From: Isoetes taiwanensis
Taxonomy: Eukaryota; Streptophyta; Lycopodiopsida; Isoetales; Isoetaceae
DNA length: 64,000 nucleotides
Direction of reading: 5' to 3'
Assembly: GCA_021234155.1 (NCBI GenBank)
Contig: JAJEKV010000058.1
Coordinates: 5,652,600-5,716,599, forward strand
Positions 21,431 through 33,411 of the stretch are shown here, in pieces (within the stretch, counting starts at the first letter, position 1; every line of letters begins with the position of its first letter). Below the pieces are notes generated by a model. That model worked only from the letters and a program-made list of their open reading frames with translations. It had not been told where the DNA came from and ran no database searches. Made by a program: the position numbers and the translations under genes.

Positions 21431-24240
21431 ACTTATTTAAAAAGTTTTTGGGGTGTCTTGCTGATGCCGGTGTGCCCTTTTTTCCGGCGTTACATTGGAA
21501 GAAAAAACGATTTTCCGGCATTGTTTTCGCCTTTCCGGCTCCTTCCCCTCCCGTTACTATTTTGCCCCCAAAAAACCGTCGTTCTTGATTGTTCTACTGT
21601 GTGTAGCAGAGGAGCGGATAGACCGTTTCAGTCCTCTCGCAATATGATTCTGGGCGGACGGTGACTTCATGGAGGACGGAACCAGACTAAGGAGCATCGA
21701 GCCATTTTTTGCAGATATCTAAACCATTTTGATGGTTTGAGATTTTTGTTTTTGATGTTCTACAATGAGGTTCGGTTTTGTTTATCTATGCAATCTTTTA
21801 GATTCGTTTAAATGAGTTTTTGTTGATCTGAGTTCTATTTTTACCACAGATGAAGTGAAGCATGCACCAGATTCTTTGGCTTTAGTTATTCTATTTATAC
21901 AGCTATCACGGTATGAGCAAGAGGAGCCGGCATGCAATTATGGGGCCGTTGAGATTTCTCTGCTGCCAATCCGTTTATTTTTTCCTTTCTCCACTTATAG
22001 AAAACGATGCCGAGGTCGCAACACAAAGCTTTCAATCTGAAACTCCGTATCTCCATTTTCCAAAGCTTTTACAGCCAGCCATTTGATTCTAGAAGACCCT
22101 GGAGCAGGAATATTGCATCTTTTTGGGATTTTGGTTAGTATGCGAGCATTGATGCCCTCGGTTATGGCGGACTAACTTGCATATGAAAAAGAATCCGCGG
22201 GTCGGTATTGACTCCATTAGTACGAAAAATACATGCTGCAGAACTGTTCCTATTTTGGTATCTTATTTTGGGTTCTTTGGTTTAGACTAAACCGCCTTTC
22301 CAAGTTTGCAAATCACATTCGGGGTAAACTCTTTATGGTTTCTTAAATCTCTATTTTGCAGAAATCCAACTCTATTTTGCAGAACATCTGATTTTCTATG
22401 TAGGTAAGTTTTCGTACTATTTTGCAGGCATTCATGACAGATTTCTGGCAACTGACCGATCTAAAATTGTGGGAGAAATCTGGCTGATGGTAGTGGCAAC
22501 TTTCAAAATTTAAGCTCCTTTCGACACAAAGCACTTTGGTTCCAGGTATAATTTTCCTTGCATACAAGGGATGCTCTTTTATGTTTTCTCATTCTGATTC
22601 TGTTCTTTTGAAATGCTTAGCCCTTGCAATATGCCATGATTAACATTTGCTTGCTGGAGAAGGACGTTTTTAAGTCTAGGGTTCAGGTAAAATATGCTCA
22701 ATGTATCTCTTGCTATTTTAATTTCTATAAATGTTTGATCTGAATAAATCTTTAATTGTTTCCAGAAACATTTACTTAGCTGACCATATTTTGGGTGCAT
22801 AGATCCATTTTTCGTCAGCCATTCAAGCCTCTTTGCATTTGTTTGAGTAATGCTTAGATTTCTTTTGCCATTGAAGGTTTGCTTTCTGATCTTTTTCCTT
22901 TAAATTCATTACCACGATTCTCAGAATTTTTTGGCAATTCTCGGATGCTAATCCACCAGATTTATGCTCTTCATACTAAAATACGATCCGTAGACAAATC
23001 TTTTGAGAGAGTCGATTTCCCAATTCTAACATTAACTTCTCGATCCATTTCCAAATTTAACTTTTGTTGTTTTATGCATATGTATAAGTGTAGTTACCAT
23101 CGTTTTCGACATTGTTCTATTGTAGGAATCTTATATTTCAAGTTTTGAGAACCAACAATAATGTCGTTTTTGCATTCCTTACAGAAAGAACATTTGTCTA
23201 TTTTTCATGCAAGGTGCATAAGATGATTTAATCATGTGTTGTTTTTTTATGATGTTGTTGTAATGTGTAGGTTCTCGAAAGCTATGGAATGGAGCAAGAA
23301 TTTTCCTTTCCAGATGTTCGTTGGTACTGTTTTGAAGATCCTTTTAAAGCAAAGGTATATGTATTTGTTTTACATCCTTATTCAAAACAAATTTAAGTAG
23401 GAACAGGTTCATTGCTCATGCTAGCCCTATTTGTGAGTCCTTTGATGCCAATGTTTCTAATTACTGGAGTCAATGAGGAGCACCAAAAGCAGAATCCAAT
23501 TTTCGTGTAAAGGTAGTACTTAGGAAATCTTATTATTATGCATATATAGGTCTCCAACGTATAAAAATGTAGAAATTAGCTAGATAGAAGTTGAACAATT
23601 GTTTGTGGCCATAAAACTCCCTTGGTTTTCTCAGACCGCCATTTCTTCGTTAATATTAGAACTATGAGCATAAAATCTACGATCTGATTGTATGCCAGAT
23701 GTCTTAAAATTGTGTGAACTTCCATGCGAAGAAATAGGCATTGTCCATTATGTTGATGACTGAACACTGTATTGAAAAACAAATTCATTGAAGAAGGTAG
23801 TAAAGAGAAATGGACGAAGAAGTTGTTGATAAACCGCCATTTCACAATTATTGTTTCATTGCCGCTTGAGGAAGATCTTTTACTACAATAATCTTTTTGC
23901 AATCATGTTTTACATCCCTTATAATTCTACAACTTATTTACAAGAAAGGAATGATTGGTTCTACTTTTTTTTTTTTTAAAGGGTAATAGATCTATGGTTT
24001 ATAACCACTTTGGAGGATGAAATTTTTCCATCTATAAGTTTGTTCCTATAAAGAAATGTAGTTGCAAGTTAAAGCTTAGAGCACCCCCTGCATTTAGAGC
24101 ATCCATTCCTATATGCCTATGTACCTTTTCTTGGCACAATGTTTTAAAACATGAAAAAAGCAGGCCCTAAATTTTAATGTAAACATACATGTTGGGATGA
24201 AAGTTGTGCATGTATCTTATGGACTTTTGAGGATGTTATC
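21431..24240. other. Insertion between two parts of the outer DUF7869-type gene; gene-like, unassigned
   Basis: These 2.8 kb separate the N-terminal and middle parts of the outer gene and share nothing visible with it. The first 250 bases are GC-richer and look like a 5' exon or UTR (CCGGCGTTACATTGG, CCGTCGTTCTTGATTG). The rest is intron-like, T-rich sequence. One candidate exon lies at 23,272-23,355. A captured host-gene fragment is possible. No terminal repeats were found. Confidence 0.35.
23272..23355 (+). pseudogene. Candidate isolated exon (28 codons)
   Basis: AATGTGTAG as acceptor and AAAG|GTATATG as donor bracket 84 bases that read VLESYGMEQEFSFPDVRWYC followed by FEDPFKAK, with no stop and a length divisible by three. 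No family recognised and no partner exon identified. Confidence 0.3.
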
Positions 24241-24243
24241 TTT

Positions 24244-25404
24244 ATGATCATAAATAAAGTTGCACCTCATTATGGTGTAATTGCCAAGTTAGAAATAAAA
24301 CTTATGCTCGGGGCACCACTTAATTTATGCTCATATCTAAAAAGTTTGAGGAAGTTGATCATGAGTCCATTCTTACCAATGTCAACATGCATTGTTGTTG
24401 AAGTTGCACATATGAAAGGCCGGGCAAAACACATCCCAACATTAGCCCGGCAATGGTGGGCACCCGATTTACTAGTGTCTCTAAAATATTTCTCCATCCA
24501 TGTAACAATGAGCCAGGCATGCATAGTTACAACTCTTCTTGGTCCCAAGTGATCATCAATTCTTTGGGTTTTTGTCGATCTTTTGTGTATTCCGAGACAT
24601 TCTTGTGGACCTCGGTGGTGGACAACCATGAAGCATTTTTGGCAGACTTGTTCACGGTTAATGTAGTGCAAGAAGGTGTTGCGGTCTGGTCTTACATGAT
24701 AAGCTAAGTAGGCATTCTGGTCTGCCAATGTCATTGAACTATAGTTGTCTCTAACCCGCCGTAGTTTGGCCATGTTAAACTGCTGATGCAACCCAATAAG
24801 CAAAAGATTTAGTTCTCGTGGAGTCTTCTCATTTTGTGTTCATCCATAAGGTTTCTTCTTCTTATAGAGGAGCATGCTCTCAAACTAAAATCCACCTTGA
24901 ATTTCTTTGAAGATTGGCTGGAGAACATGTAATCTCCTTGTTCCTCGTTGGTGTCATCATCTTCTGATGAAACTTCTACTCTAGGGGTGATGGCCCATAA
25001 GAGGTTGTGGCATCCATTTGTTCTTGTACCATCTTGAAAAGGAGTTCTTGCAAACATCTCCTTTAGAGCGGACCGAATTCCAAAATCCATGTGTCACAAC
25101 CGCTGTGTGAAGAGTAAGTGCATCGCCGCAAAGATCGCCCTCATTTGTAGTGAAGTCCGGTGAGAGAAATTGTAGTGAACCTCCACGATCTTTCGTGTTT
25201 TTCTGTGTTCCTTGTATGTTTGCACGAAGGGGCAAAACTACAAAAAGGGGGTAGCTTGTTCTTGAGCACCGTTGTTGTGGAGCATCTCTGGTAGGTGGGG
25301 ATGGAACGAAGGGTGGTGGCGCATGCTTTTAACCGGTGGTGATGCCTTGGAAGGAGATCCCGGTGTCATGTCTCTTTGGACTTGGTGGCGGTTGGAAGGG
25401 TGGT
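24244..25404 (-). pseudogene. Outer DUF7869-type gene, N-terminal part
   Basis: On the minus strand the frame coming from the right (RNRLPP, left of the inner element's far end at 34.28 kb) continues here as PPPSPKRHDTGISFQG. It passes a Ser/Pro-rich stretch, ITPRVEVSSEDDDTNEE, and then a structured part from about 24,790 with NREQVCQKCFMVVHHRG, DDHLGPRRVVTMHAWL and WMEKYFRD. This N-terminal region with a Cys pair precedes the zinc-like and catalytic-like parts in DUF7869-type proteins. The inner element's left TIR begins at 25,405 within this coding region. Stops show that the gene is decayed. Confidence 0.55.
25401..25404. repeat. Target site duplication TGGT (left)
   Basis: TGGT directly precedes the left TIR. 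The same four bases directly follow the right TIR at 34,277-34,280. Confidence 0.6.
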
Positions 25405-25436
25405 AACCATCATTCAATTAAATTGGGATTATGTCT
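25405..25436 (+). repeat. Left terminal inverted repeat, 32 bp
   Basis: Begins AACCATCATTCAATTAAATT and continues GGGATTATGTCT. It is the exact reverse complement of 34,245-34,276 over all 32 positions. Confidence 0.85.
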
Positions 25437-25718
25437 TAATTTTGGGATAAATTTTATATTGCACTTTTTAGTAACTTTGTTAAATTCACTTTTTAGTATC
25501 TTTGTTGCCCTTAGACTAGAATAGGCGTTAACATATAATCATAATACGGGAATATAAATTCACACCTTAACTTCAAATTACAAATTCATATATCATGAAA
25601 CTCAAGTAGTACACAACTTTTATTAAAAGTGATTGATACATAGCTTGTTTATCATTTTTCCACCAACATCCCCAAGGATATGAGAAACCTTATTCCTTAC
25701 ATCACGAGGTATTGTAAC
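25437..25718. other. Subterminal region of the inner transposon, left
   Basis: AT-rich and non-coding. CACTTTTTAGTA(A/T)CTTTGTT occurs twice (about 25,461 and 25,489). Confidence 0.5.
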
Positions 25719-28070
25719 TCACCGGCTGTTTACTAGGAATAGTTTTTGGAGTCCACGAGTACAATATCTGGTTTCAATGTCTAGCCAAAGATCGGGATCA
25801 CTAGGATTTCTTCTCCACCTCTTTGTCCAACAATCTGAATATCTTTCTTTATAGGTGACATTACTCCAACCGATGTCTTTGGACACCACCATTCCACTTG
25901 GCACCTTATTGAAGTTAACATCACCTTCTTCTTTGCAAATATCCAGATAGTCCATCCCAACCACCTTGGATAGGTCTCTAGATCTATTTGGTTTTACTAC
26001 TACAAATTGGTGGCACTCCACGTCGTTAGAAGGTTCATAAGAATCCATGCCTAGATATTTTGGCCTATCCTTCTTAGGACCAACATAGTGTTTATCCAGT
26101 TGAGGAGGAGCATATGCCTTCACAATGCTACTAATGGTACCATCATCTGCCGTCGGCACCACCTAATGTTTTCCACTTACTTTTAGGGAACCACCCTTCT
26201 TTTCGGCTCTTAGAGGATGTGTCTACCTCATCCAACAAGTTGATCACCTTCTTCCAATAATCTATCAATGCACCCATTAGTGTCATTACGAATTAGTTTG
26301 CCAATGCTTGATGTAGTCATTGATGCCATCCTTAGTCAATCCCAATTGCTTGACTTCTTGATTGGTTTTAGAGCTTTTTTGGTTGACGGGGAGGTATCAT
26401 AGGCTTGCCATTTGCATCCCTGCTACCAAATTTCTGCCCCACCTCTCCACTTCTCCTCTGAAGGTCTCATTTTCCATTGCACGATTGGAATCCCTTCTCT
26501 CACCCAAAAGTGAATTGAAGAGGTCTAGAATGACCTTCCATGTCGAGAGCATAACCATCCACAAAACTCTTCCAATCGGGCACTTCTTCTATGATAGATC
26601 CTATAGGAGATGGATTTGTACATCCATGAAATATTTCCAATAGCCTTTGGGAAAGTTGGTAACTGGCGTGTATTTGTCTCAATACATGACTAAATTTTCC
26701 AAACAATGCATCCACATCCTCATGAGTATGTCCTGGCATTAGGAACCCCAAATTGACTCTTTCAAAAATACCCACAATTTGTTAAGTAGGATAGGAAAGA
26801 AAACATCCACTGTTCTTATTTTGACCAGCACAATTATCTAGTTGCAAGAGGAGCTTTACGGGCAGATCTCGAGGTTTTAGCGAGAGATGTTGAAGCTCCA
26901 ACATGTTCATTAGGTCCATTCCTCCTAAATCTTGCCTTGCTAAACTTTTCAATACTATTAGGGTTCCATCTAACAATGCACTATGTAGTGCACGGCTAGT
27001 TGTAGGATCCACATGGGTGACCATTGTAACCCCTTCTCATAGTTTCTTAAACACCTCATGATACTCCCAATGTGAAAAAATCGGACCATCACTCCACAAC
27101 TCTAAACCGAAATGGCCATAATAGGTGCGAGGCGCCCATGCAATATTGCCCTGATCATTGAAATCTGCAAAGGGTATGATCTTCCACATGACTTAGGAAT
27201 GTACTTGAATTGTGGAAGACAAGTCTTCTGTTGGTCCATTTTATCATGTATAATACATAGATAGTTATTAGGTTCCATTGCGAGATAAGGTCCTCCACAT
27301 CCATGTTGATCTACATGATAGTTGATCCGTCATATGGTCCTTCATATGTTCCCTTATCTTTGCCCTTAGACTTGGTTGCACGGTCTTATCTAGTGTCTCC
27401 TTGACTTAGCACATAAATTGCACTTGGCAAAGTTGTTTGAAGTTGCTATGGTCACATGCTTGAAATGCTTATTCCATAGCCTACTAAAACTGGGCTGGGA
27501 TATAGAGGCTACTCAAGTTCCCGAAGCAATGCATTTATTTCCTCTAATATGCTCTCTTCGGGTACAATGGGATGGCAATCTCTTTTCAACAATAACTCTA
27601 CCATTTCATCCTTCTTACTCTTATGTGGCATGTTTTACGCATTGAAATCCACATATCTTTCAAATATTTCCTTTGCAGCTATAGTTCTTGAGGTAGGCCT
27701 TACGAGGCCCGGTGTTCCCATCTGCAATGCAATTTTACTACCATTTTCATGTCTCTTTTGCCCGGTTATTGCAAGAAGAGGTTGGAATTCCATGTATAGC
27801 CATCCATGCTTTTGAACATATCCACTTTCCATTCAATGGAATCTTTTTCTTCTTTGATCTTTGATCCTCAATTGCATAGCCAAATATGGTGTACATGAAA
27901 TTTCTCCGCTATCACACTTATGTTTCGATATGTAGCTCTTGCTCCCACCAACTCCTCTATTGTGAACATTCTAACACAAGAAGCCCAACAACATTCACCT
28001 CCTCTAACCTTCTTACAGAACCATCATGGTAGGGAGTGTCTATTCTAAATTCTCAGGTTGCCTGTTGGAG
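25719..28070 (-). pseudogene. DUF7869-type putative transposase of the inner element, main part
   Basis: Reading leftward, an N-terminal Cys/Trp region (LNGKWICSKAWMAIHGIP, about 27.8 kb) is followed by a Cys pair FAKCNLCAK (about 27,420). Next come MDQQKTCLPQF (about 27,235-27,200), LQLDNCAGQNKN (about 26,840-26,805) and VNLGFLMPGHTHEDVDALFG (about 26,755-26,700). The C-terminal part includes WKSFVDGYALDMEGHSRPLQ and, at 26,162-25,719, a 147-codon open frame with KKDRPKYLGMDSYEPSNDVE. The three spaced acidic motifs (DQ..T, DN..NKN, GHT..D.D) are the hallmark of DUF7869-type proteins and resemble an RNase-H-fold nuclease core. DNA transposition is inferred from the TIRs around it. Several stops and shifts break the frame. 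The upstream part lies beyond the LINE. Confidence 0.65.
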
Positions 28071-28079
28071 CCAAAACCG

Positions 28080-29720
28080 AGTACATGGGGTGAGACAAAT
28101 GAGAAACGCTTCCCGTGCCGTTAAGCGGGTTCAGAAAAATGCATAATACCTTAGATCATGCCCTCACTTTATGAGTCTTGATCGAGAAGGCAAAAAGACC
28201 GTGTAAAGCCCTTTTCCTTGCTTTCATTGATTTCTCTAAAGCATTTGATCACGGTACCCGAGGGGATGAGTTAGGGCAATCGAATGAAAGAAATTGGCGC
28301 CCCAACCGCACTTATGGGGGGCGTGATTCTCAGTATAAGGAAGTTAGAACCGGCTTGCGAGACAATCCATGTGAAATTCACAAAGACGATAGGGGTAAGG
28401 CAGGGCTGCCCGTTGTCTCCCACCCTTTTGGACTATATATAGATGAATTACAAAGAAAGTGGATGGAGCAAAAAGGTCTTAAGGGGAACGCAGCTAGGAG
28501 ATTATGTAATTCAACTGTTGCTATATATGCGGACGATGTAGTATTGCCGGGCGGAATCACCCGTGCGCTTTACGGTACATCTACAAACACTAAGTGAATT
28601 TGTCTAGCAAGGAAAATGAAGGTTAACTTATCCAAATCAAGATCATGGTTTATGGCACAATCCAAAGACCACGTTTACTTACAATGGAGAATTGCTAGAA
28701 ACCTGTAAGTTATTATAAGTATCTTGGCTTGGAATTGAGTTCGGGATTATAAGTGGAAAGAGGTATTAAGAAGAGAGGTAGGTGGGGGAAGCGGCTTTGT
28801 ATGGCATGCTTAGGCGATGCCGTAAGACATCATTGCTTGAGAATGGAAGTTGAAAAAATGCTTTTAATGGCCGGTCCAAACAGTAGCATTATATGGGGCT
28901 CGGTGTGATGGGGCCTATGTCAAAGGCTTATGGAAGCAGTGGAATGCATTCAAAAAGATTTTACGCAAGAAGAACTCCGAATCAAACAACGCATTCCATA
29001 TCCAATTATGTCATAAGGTGTACGTACCGGTTGGAGGCAGAGGCATTGGTCCACTATTGTTTTTGTAAAGGCTATCTACTCTAGATGATAATCGACTACC
29101 AAGAAAAGCTATGGAAGAGTCTGCACATACGTGATGGTACAGGGATGTTGGGAATGGGCCGCTACCGGGAATCAAGGAAGCTAAGCGGCGTATCCGAGCT
29201 AAGTGTAAGAGACACGTAGACAGGTTGCGTGTGATGGAGCGGATCTGAGAATTTGAACCAGCACTAAAATGACATATTATATGATGAGGTGAACCCGATG
29301 GTATACTCGTGATCAAGCATATCTTTTCAGCCAAGATCCCACGCCCCGAGGCAAAACTATTGCACGATACCGGACGAAAGTTGCCGACAGCTCCAAATTG
29401 AAGTAGGCCGATGGACCCGGCATCCCTGAGAGAAGAACGGGTTATGCTTACTTTATGCACGATGGGGTTGTTGAGGATGAAGAGCACACATTTTTAGCAT
29501 GCGCGGATATACGTACATTAGAAATTCATTTGATATCGACTCAATAGCTTTTATAGTCTCTTAGACATTGATCCAAAGAAAAACCCGGTTGCTACCTTAA
29601 AAAGATTGAATTGCATAGATTGTTTTTGACTCAATTGAGATCAAACAACATGTAATGGCTGCTCCATGACCTCAAGGTCCTAAGGAGCATGATAATAAAT
29701 TATTATTATTATTATTATAA
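28080..29720 (+). mobile_element. 5'-truncated LINE inserted in the inner transposon
   Basis: Plus-strand reading shows reverse transcriptase motifs in order: AFIDFSKAFD (about 28,215), KAGLPVVSHPFGLYIDELQ, AIYADDVVLPGG (catalytic Y/FADD, about 28,525), and MKVNLSKSRSWFM. Next is a decayed C-terminal domain with LYGARCDG and a stretch parallel to the LINE at 13.9-14.6 kb. The 3' end is AGGAGCATGATAATAAATTA followed by a run of ATT units to about 29,720, a usual LINE tail. The element separates the N-terminal piece of the DUF7869-type gene from its main part. The 5' end is set only approximately. Many stops and shifts are present. Confidence 0.75.
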
Positions 29721-29929
29721 TCTGACTTGCATCTTTTGGTGGGATAATGTTTGAAAGTTGGAAGTGGCCTCTTGTTACACTAATGTGAACATTGTTGACA
29801 ATGGTTCTACATCTAAAGGAAACGTGTAGTTCCCTCAGGTTGAATATCGTCCCCTAGGCCATGCAACAATAGTTGGAACCTCTAGTTGCTTCACACAAGC
29901 TAGGCATTCTTGTTTTGCCGAACCCTTTT

Positions 29930-30338
29930 CCTTCCAATTGTCATATAATTTTGAGATTGCCACACCTAACCCCGTCCTCCCTAATCTTTCATCATTCATC
30001 GCATTGATAGGATCTCGCTAGAACAATAATCCCTTCTCCCATCGCCTCTCGTTTGCATGCATGCGGGATCTTGACCTTTTTGTTTTCCAATCGACCCGAG
30101 TATAAAGTACAATTTCCTTTCCTTTGCCATCATCCTTTTCATTTGAGGTCTTTTTCCTTTCCTTTGCCATCATCAACATCATTTGAGTCTTTTCCTTTCC
30201 TTTGCCATCATCAACATCATTTGAGGTATTTTCCTTTCCTTGGACATCATGTTCATTAGTTGGGAATTTCTCCTTGCCTTGATTAGCATCATTGGGGGCT
30301 TTTTTTAGCATTTTGCATGCCATTGACCTAGAATGCAT
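29930..30338 (-). pseudogene. N-terminal domain of the inner element's DUF7869-type gene
   Basis: The frame starts near 30,338 (MHSRSMACKMLKKAPNDANQ). It has a repeated charged stretch (NDVDDGKGKEKT, NEKDDGKGKE) and then KEIVLYTRVDWKTK, NAMNDERLG, GVAISKLYDNWKEKGSAKQE. The last part matches the fragment at 3,900-4,166. The charged stretch arises from a duplicated codon block on the coding strand at about 30,115-30,235. It is parted from the remainder of the gene by the LINE. Confidence 0.55.
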
Positions 30339-32185
30339 AAAATATATAGTAAGTTAGCATATCCAAATAACCTCTAACTAACATGTTCATAAATGAAAGC
30401 CTCGTATGTCTTATTCTATTTGATCATTCTATTTATATAATGGGATTCCCCAAGTTATTTTCCTCAACATTATATAAAAATAAAACCCTCTACTTATAAC
30501 CTTCAACTTGTATCCTATAATAACCTTAGAAACAACTTTTAAGGTTATTATAGGTTTGCGCTTTAAGGTTAAGAAGTTTATTATAAGTTAGAAAATTTAA
30601 GGTTGGAAAGTTATTGTAGGTTAAAAAGTTTTAAGTTTAGAAGTCTAACTCATGAACTTTCAACCTTATAACTTAACTATTAACTTAAAACTATTTTAAA
30701 AACTTATAAGTCATAACTTTTAAACTTAATAACCCTTAAAACAATTGTCCTTAAAACAATTAACCCTTGTAATAAATTTTTCGCGGAAGTTATAATGGCG
30801 CTGTACTAAATTTTAGAAGCGATTATTATTTCAAGTTAGCCTTCCTTTTCAAACTTTTCTCTCACACTTTCGAACATTAGCGCTTCCGCTTCCAATTTCG
30901 CATTCCGTAACCGATTCCAATTTCCGGCTTTCTCGGCTTCTATCCGCTTCGGCATCATCAATCTACCTTCAATCTATCTTCTCGCTTTACGGGCATCAAT
31001 CTATCTGGCTGCGATGACCCTAAGGAATCAATCTATCTCTGCATGACCTAAGGAATCGTCAATCTATCTTTCGGCTTCAATCCGCTTAGAGCTTTATCCG
31101 TTTTCGAGCTTCGAGCTTTTATCCGTTTTTAAGCCGCTTCGAGCTTTTTATCCATTTTTAATACGTTTTTTTTTTTTCTGCTTTTGGAACGGCTTATCCG
31201 CTTCTGGCTTCTATCTGCGGCAATCTCGACTTCTATCGCTTCTCGGCTTATCGCATCAATCTCGACTTCTATCGCTTCGGCTTCTATCTCGCTTTAGGGT
31301 TTTCGGCTCAAAGGTTTTTTCGCTCAAAGGTTTGTAGGCTCTATACAAATCAGCGTTTTTTGGGTTTCGGCTCCTCTACAATCTCGACTTTGAATAACTT
31401 TGGTTTTGTGTTAAAGCTTCGGCTTCACCGGCTTCGGCTTTCTCGGCTTTTCGGCTTCTTAAAGGCTAAAATCATCTCACTATTGGCTTCTCGAATCAAA
31501 TCAACTTTGATTTTCGATCTTTTTGGTTTTAGAAGGCAAAGGCTCAATTCTCAGGCTTACGTAACACAAATAGATTAGTATTTCCTCATTATATACATAA
31601 AGTAGTTATTTTACATAAAAGTTCCTCACAGATTGGTTACGTGATCTTGCCTATATGATCCGGCTCTTATTCTATTTCACTAGGTCTTCCTCTATCTCTG
31701 TTCTAATTAATGATCTAAAATAATGAAGTAAATAATGATCTATGATCTATCTCGCTCTATGATCTATGATCTATCCGCTTCTATGATCTATGATCTATCC
31801 ATTGTATGATCTATCTGGCGTATGATCTATCTCACGATTCTCCCCAGATTCGCTTCTTATTATATTTCACTAGCTCTTCCTCTATCCGCTCTAAATAATG
31901 AACTAAAACAATGAACTAAATTTTGAACTAAACAAGGACTATTATTATTATATATCCGCTCTAATCGGGTTTTATATTTTGAATTCGTGATTCGCATGAT
32001 TCTCGTTAGAATAATATGTTGAATGGGAGAAATCGCGATTGGCGATTTCTATTTTGGGTTACGCTTTTTTCCACTAGATTAATCAAAGCTCGGCTCGGCT
32101 TTTCTTTTCATATGCTCTATACAAATCGCGCCAGAGGAAGCAACTAGGGGACCAATCTAAAAGGTAAAAAGCAAAGCTTCTACCT
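30339..32185. promoter_or_regulatory. Divergent spacer between the two genes of the inner transposon
   Basis: No coding region is seen. Three zones stand out. At 30,480-30,780 AT-rich repeats of the form AAGGTTA(TTATAGG) and AACTTATAA occur in both directions. At 30,850-31,500 there is a pyrimidine-rich zone with many CGGCTTC and ATCTATC strings. At 31,735-31,835 there is a (GATCTAT)-type repeat. Since the flanking genes point away from it, it probably holds both promoters, but no single TATA box can be assigned. Confidence 0.4.
31735..31835. repeat. GATCTAT-rich short tandem repeat
   Basis: ATGATCTATGATCTATC and variants occur about eight times in 100 bases. Confidence 0.75.
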
Positions 32186-33411
32186 CTAAGACCGAAATAC
32201 CGCAGATTTGCTTAAGGAACGGGAAGGATTGAGAAAGCTATTGGTTGGCCGCAACTTCATGGATGAAACCAAGATCAGCCAAATTACCAAATACCTATCG
32301 ACATGCCTGGGCGGAACATCCTTGACCCTAAAAATTTAGAACATGTTGAAGATAAGCAAGATGATGCTAATAACAATAATGAGGATGAAGCGGACTCCAA
32401 ATCTGAAAACACTAGCCGTGTTAGCGTAAAGAGTAATGAACTATCAAGCATAGTTCCCATCGCATTATCTCAATCGATGTGGTTGGTGCTTCTATCGACC
32501 GGAGACAACTCGTAATAAGGATGCAACTAAGAAGTCACAACGGGAATGAAGAAGAAGAAGAAAGGTATCGTGAACAATATTCCTTTTTTGATATCCATGC
32601 ATTTTGTAGCATATAGAAATCGCCCTGCGCGATTTAGACTTTCCTAGAGATCATATTTTTAAATTATGTTGACATGCATCATTCATGAAATCGCGCTGGC
32701 ATTTTCGCTACCATTTCTTTTGTCTCATACGCTATTGTTCTCCTTACGTAAATAATTTGGCTTCCCCAAAAGTACCGGGTCTTTGATTTGAATGGTGTGC
32801 TATGTAGAACGTTACCTAAAGCAACGTTCGAAAAGTCATGGTATGCGCAACAACCATTTGAGACACGCATCAAATATGTTTACCCGCGCCCTTATCCGAA
32901 GGAGATGTTGGACCAGGCCTTCCGGTATGTTTGGTTGTGCAATTTGGTCATCTATGGAGCATAGAAATATACGGGATGTTTTGAAAGTAGTGCCTCGAAG
33001 CTAAATAGAGACTGGGCCCATCCGGGATCAAAGCAAATGTGCTTCATTCACAAACCCTAAAAAGAACCCCAGGTAAAAAGATATTTGTGAAATGCTTGCG
33101 CAACATGATGGATGCCCTAGGTGTTGAGGATAAGGAAGGCATGATCATTGTGGATGATGACGCTTTAAAGTGTTGCTTCAATCATCCACGTGCATTGAAT
33201 CCTACCGCCCTATCATCCTCAAGATTTTGACAAAGATGACTTCCGCGCGCTTTTGTTAGTGTCTTGCATGAAATAGCTTCAGAAAAAAAACGGAAGAAGA
33301 GATACAAACACTATACCAAGAACTTGATCTGGACAGGGGAAATTGATGGGGACCTTGAGAAAATCGTTCTAGAAAGAGAACTTTTTGATATATATGTATA
33401 CAGGAAATACA
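32186..33411 (+). pseudogene. FCP1-like HAD protein of the inner transposon
   Basis: A first part (about 32,205-32,520) reads LLKERE, KLLVGRNFMDETKI, then an acidic stretch (NNNNEDEADSKSEN) and a lysine-rich end. After about 220 bases a second part begins with motif I, VFDLNGVLCRTLPKATF (about 32,780), then KYVYPRPYPKEMLDQAFR and GCAIWSSMEHRNIRDVLKVV. Next come KKIFVKCLRNMMDALG and MIIVDDDALKCCFNHPRALN (about 33,140-33,200). The order equals that of the relative at 11.9-12.5 kb. Motif I has Asn in place of the second catalytic Asp in both. The region contains shifts and stops. Some of the gaps could be introns. Confidence 0.6.

Noticed and set aside
24453-24707. Plus-strand frames within 24.2-24.8 kb
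   Set aside because: They are antisense to a longer minus-strand frame that shows the family's Cys pair and Trp pattern.
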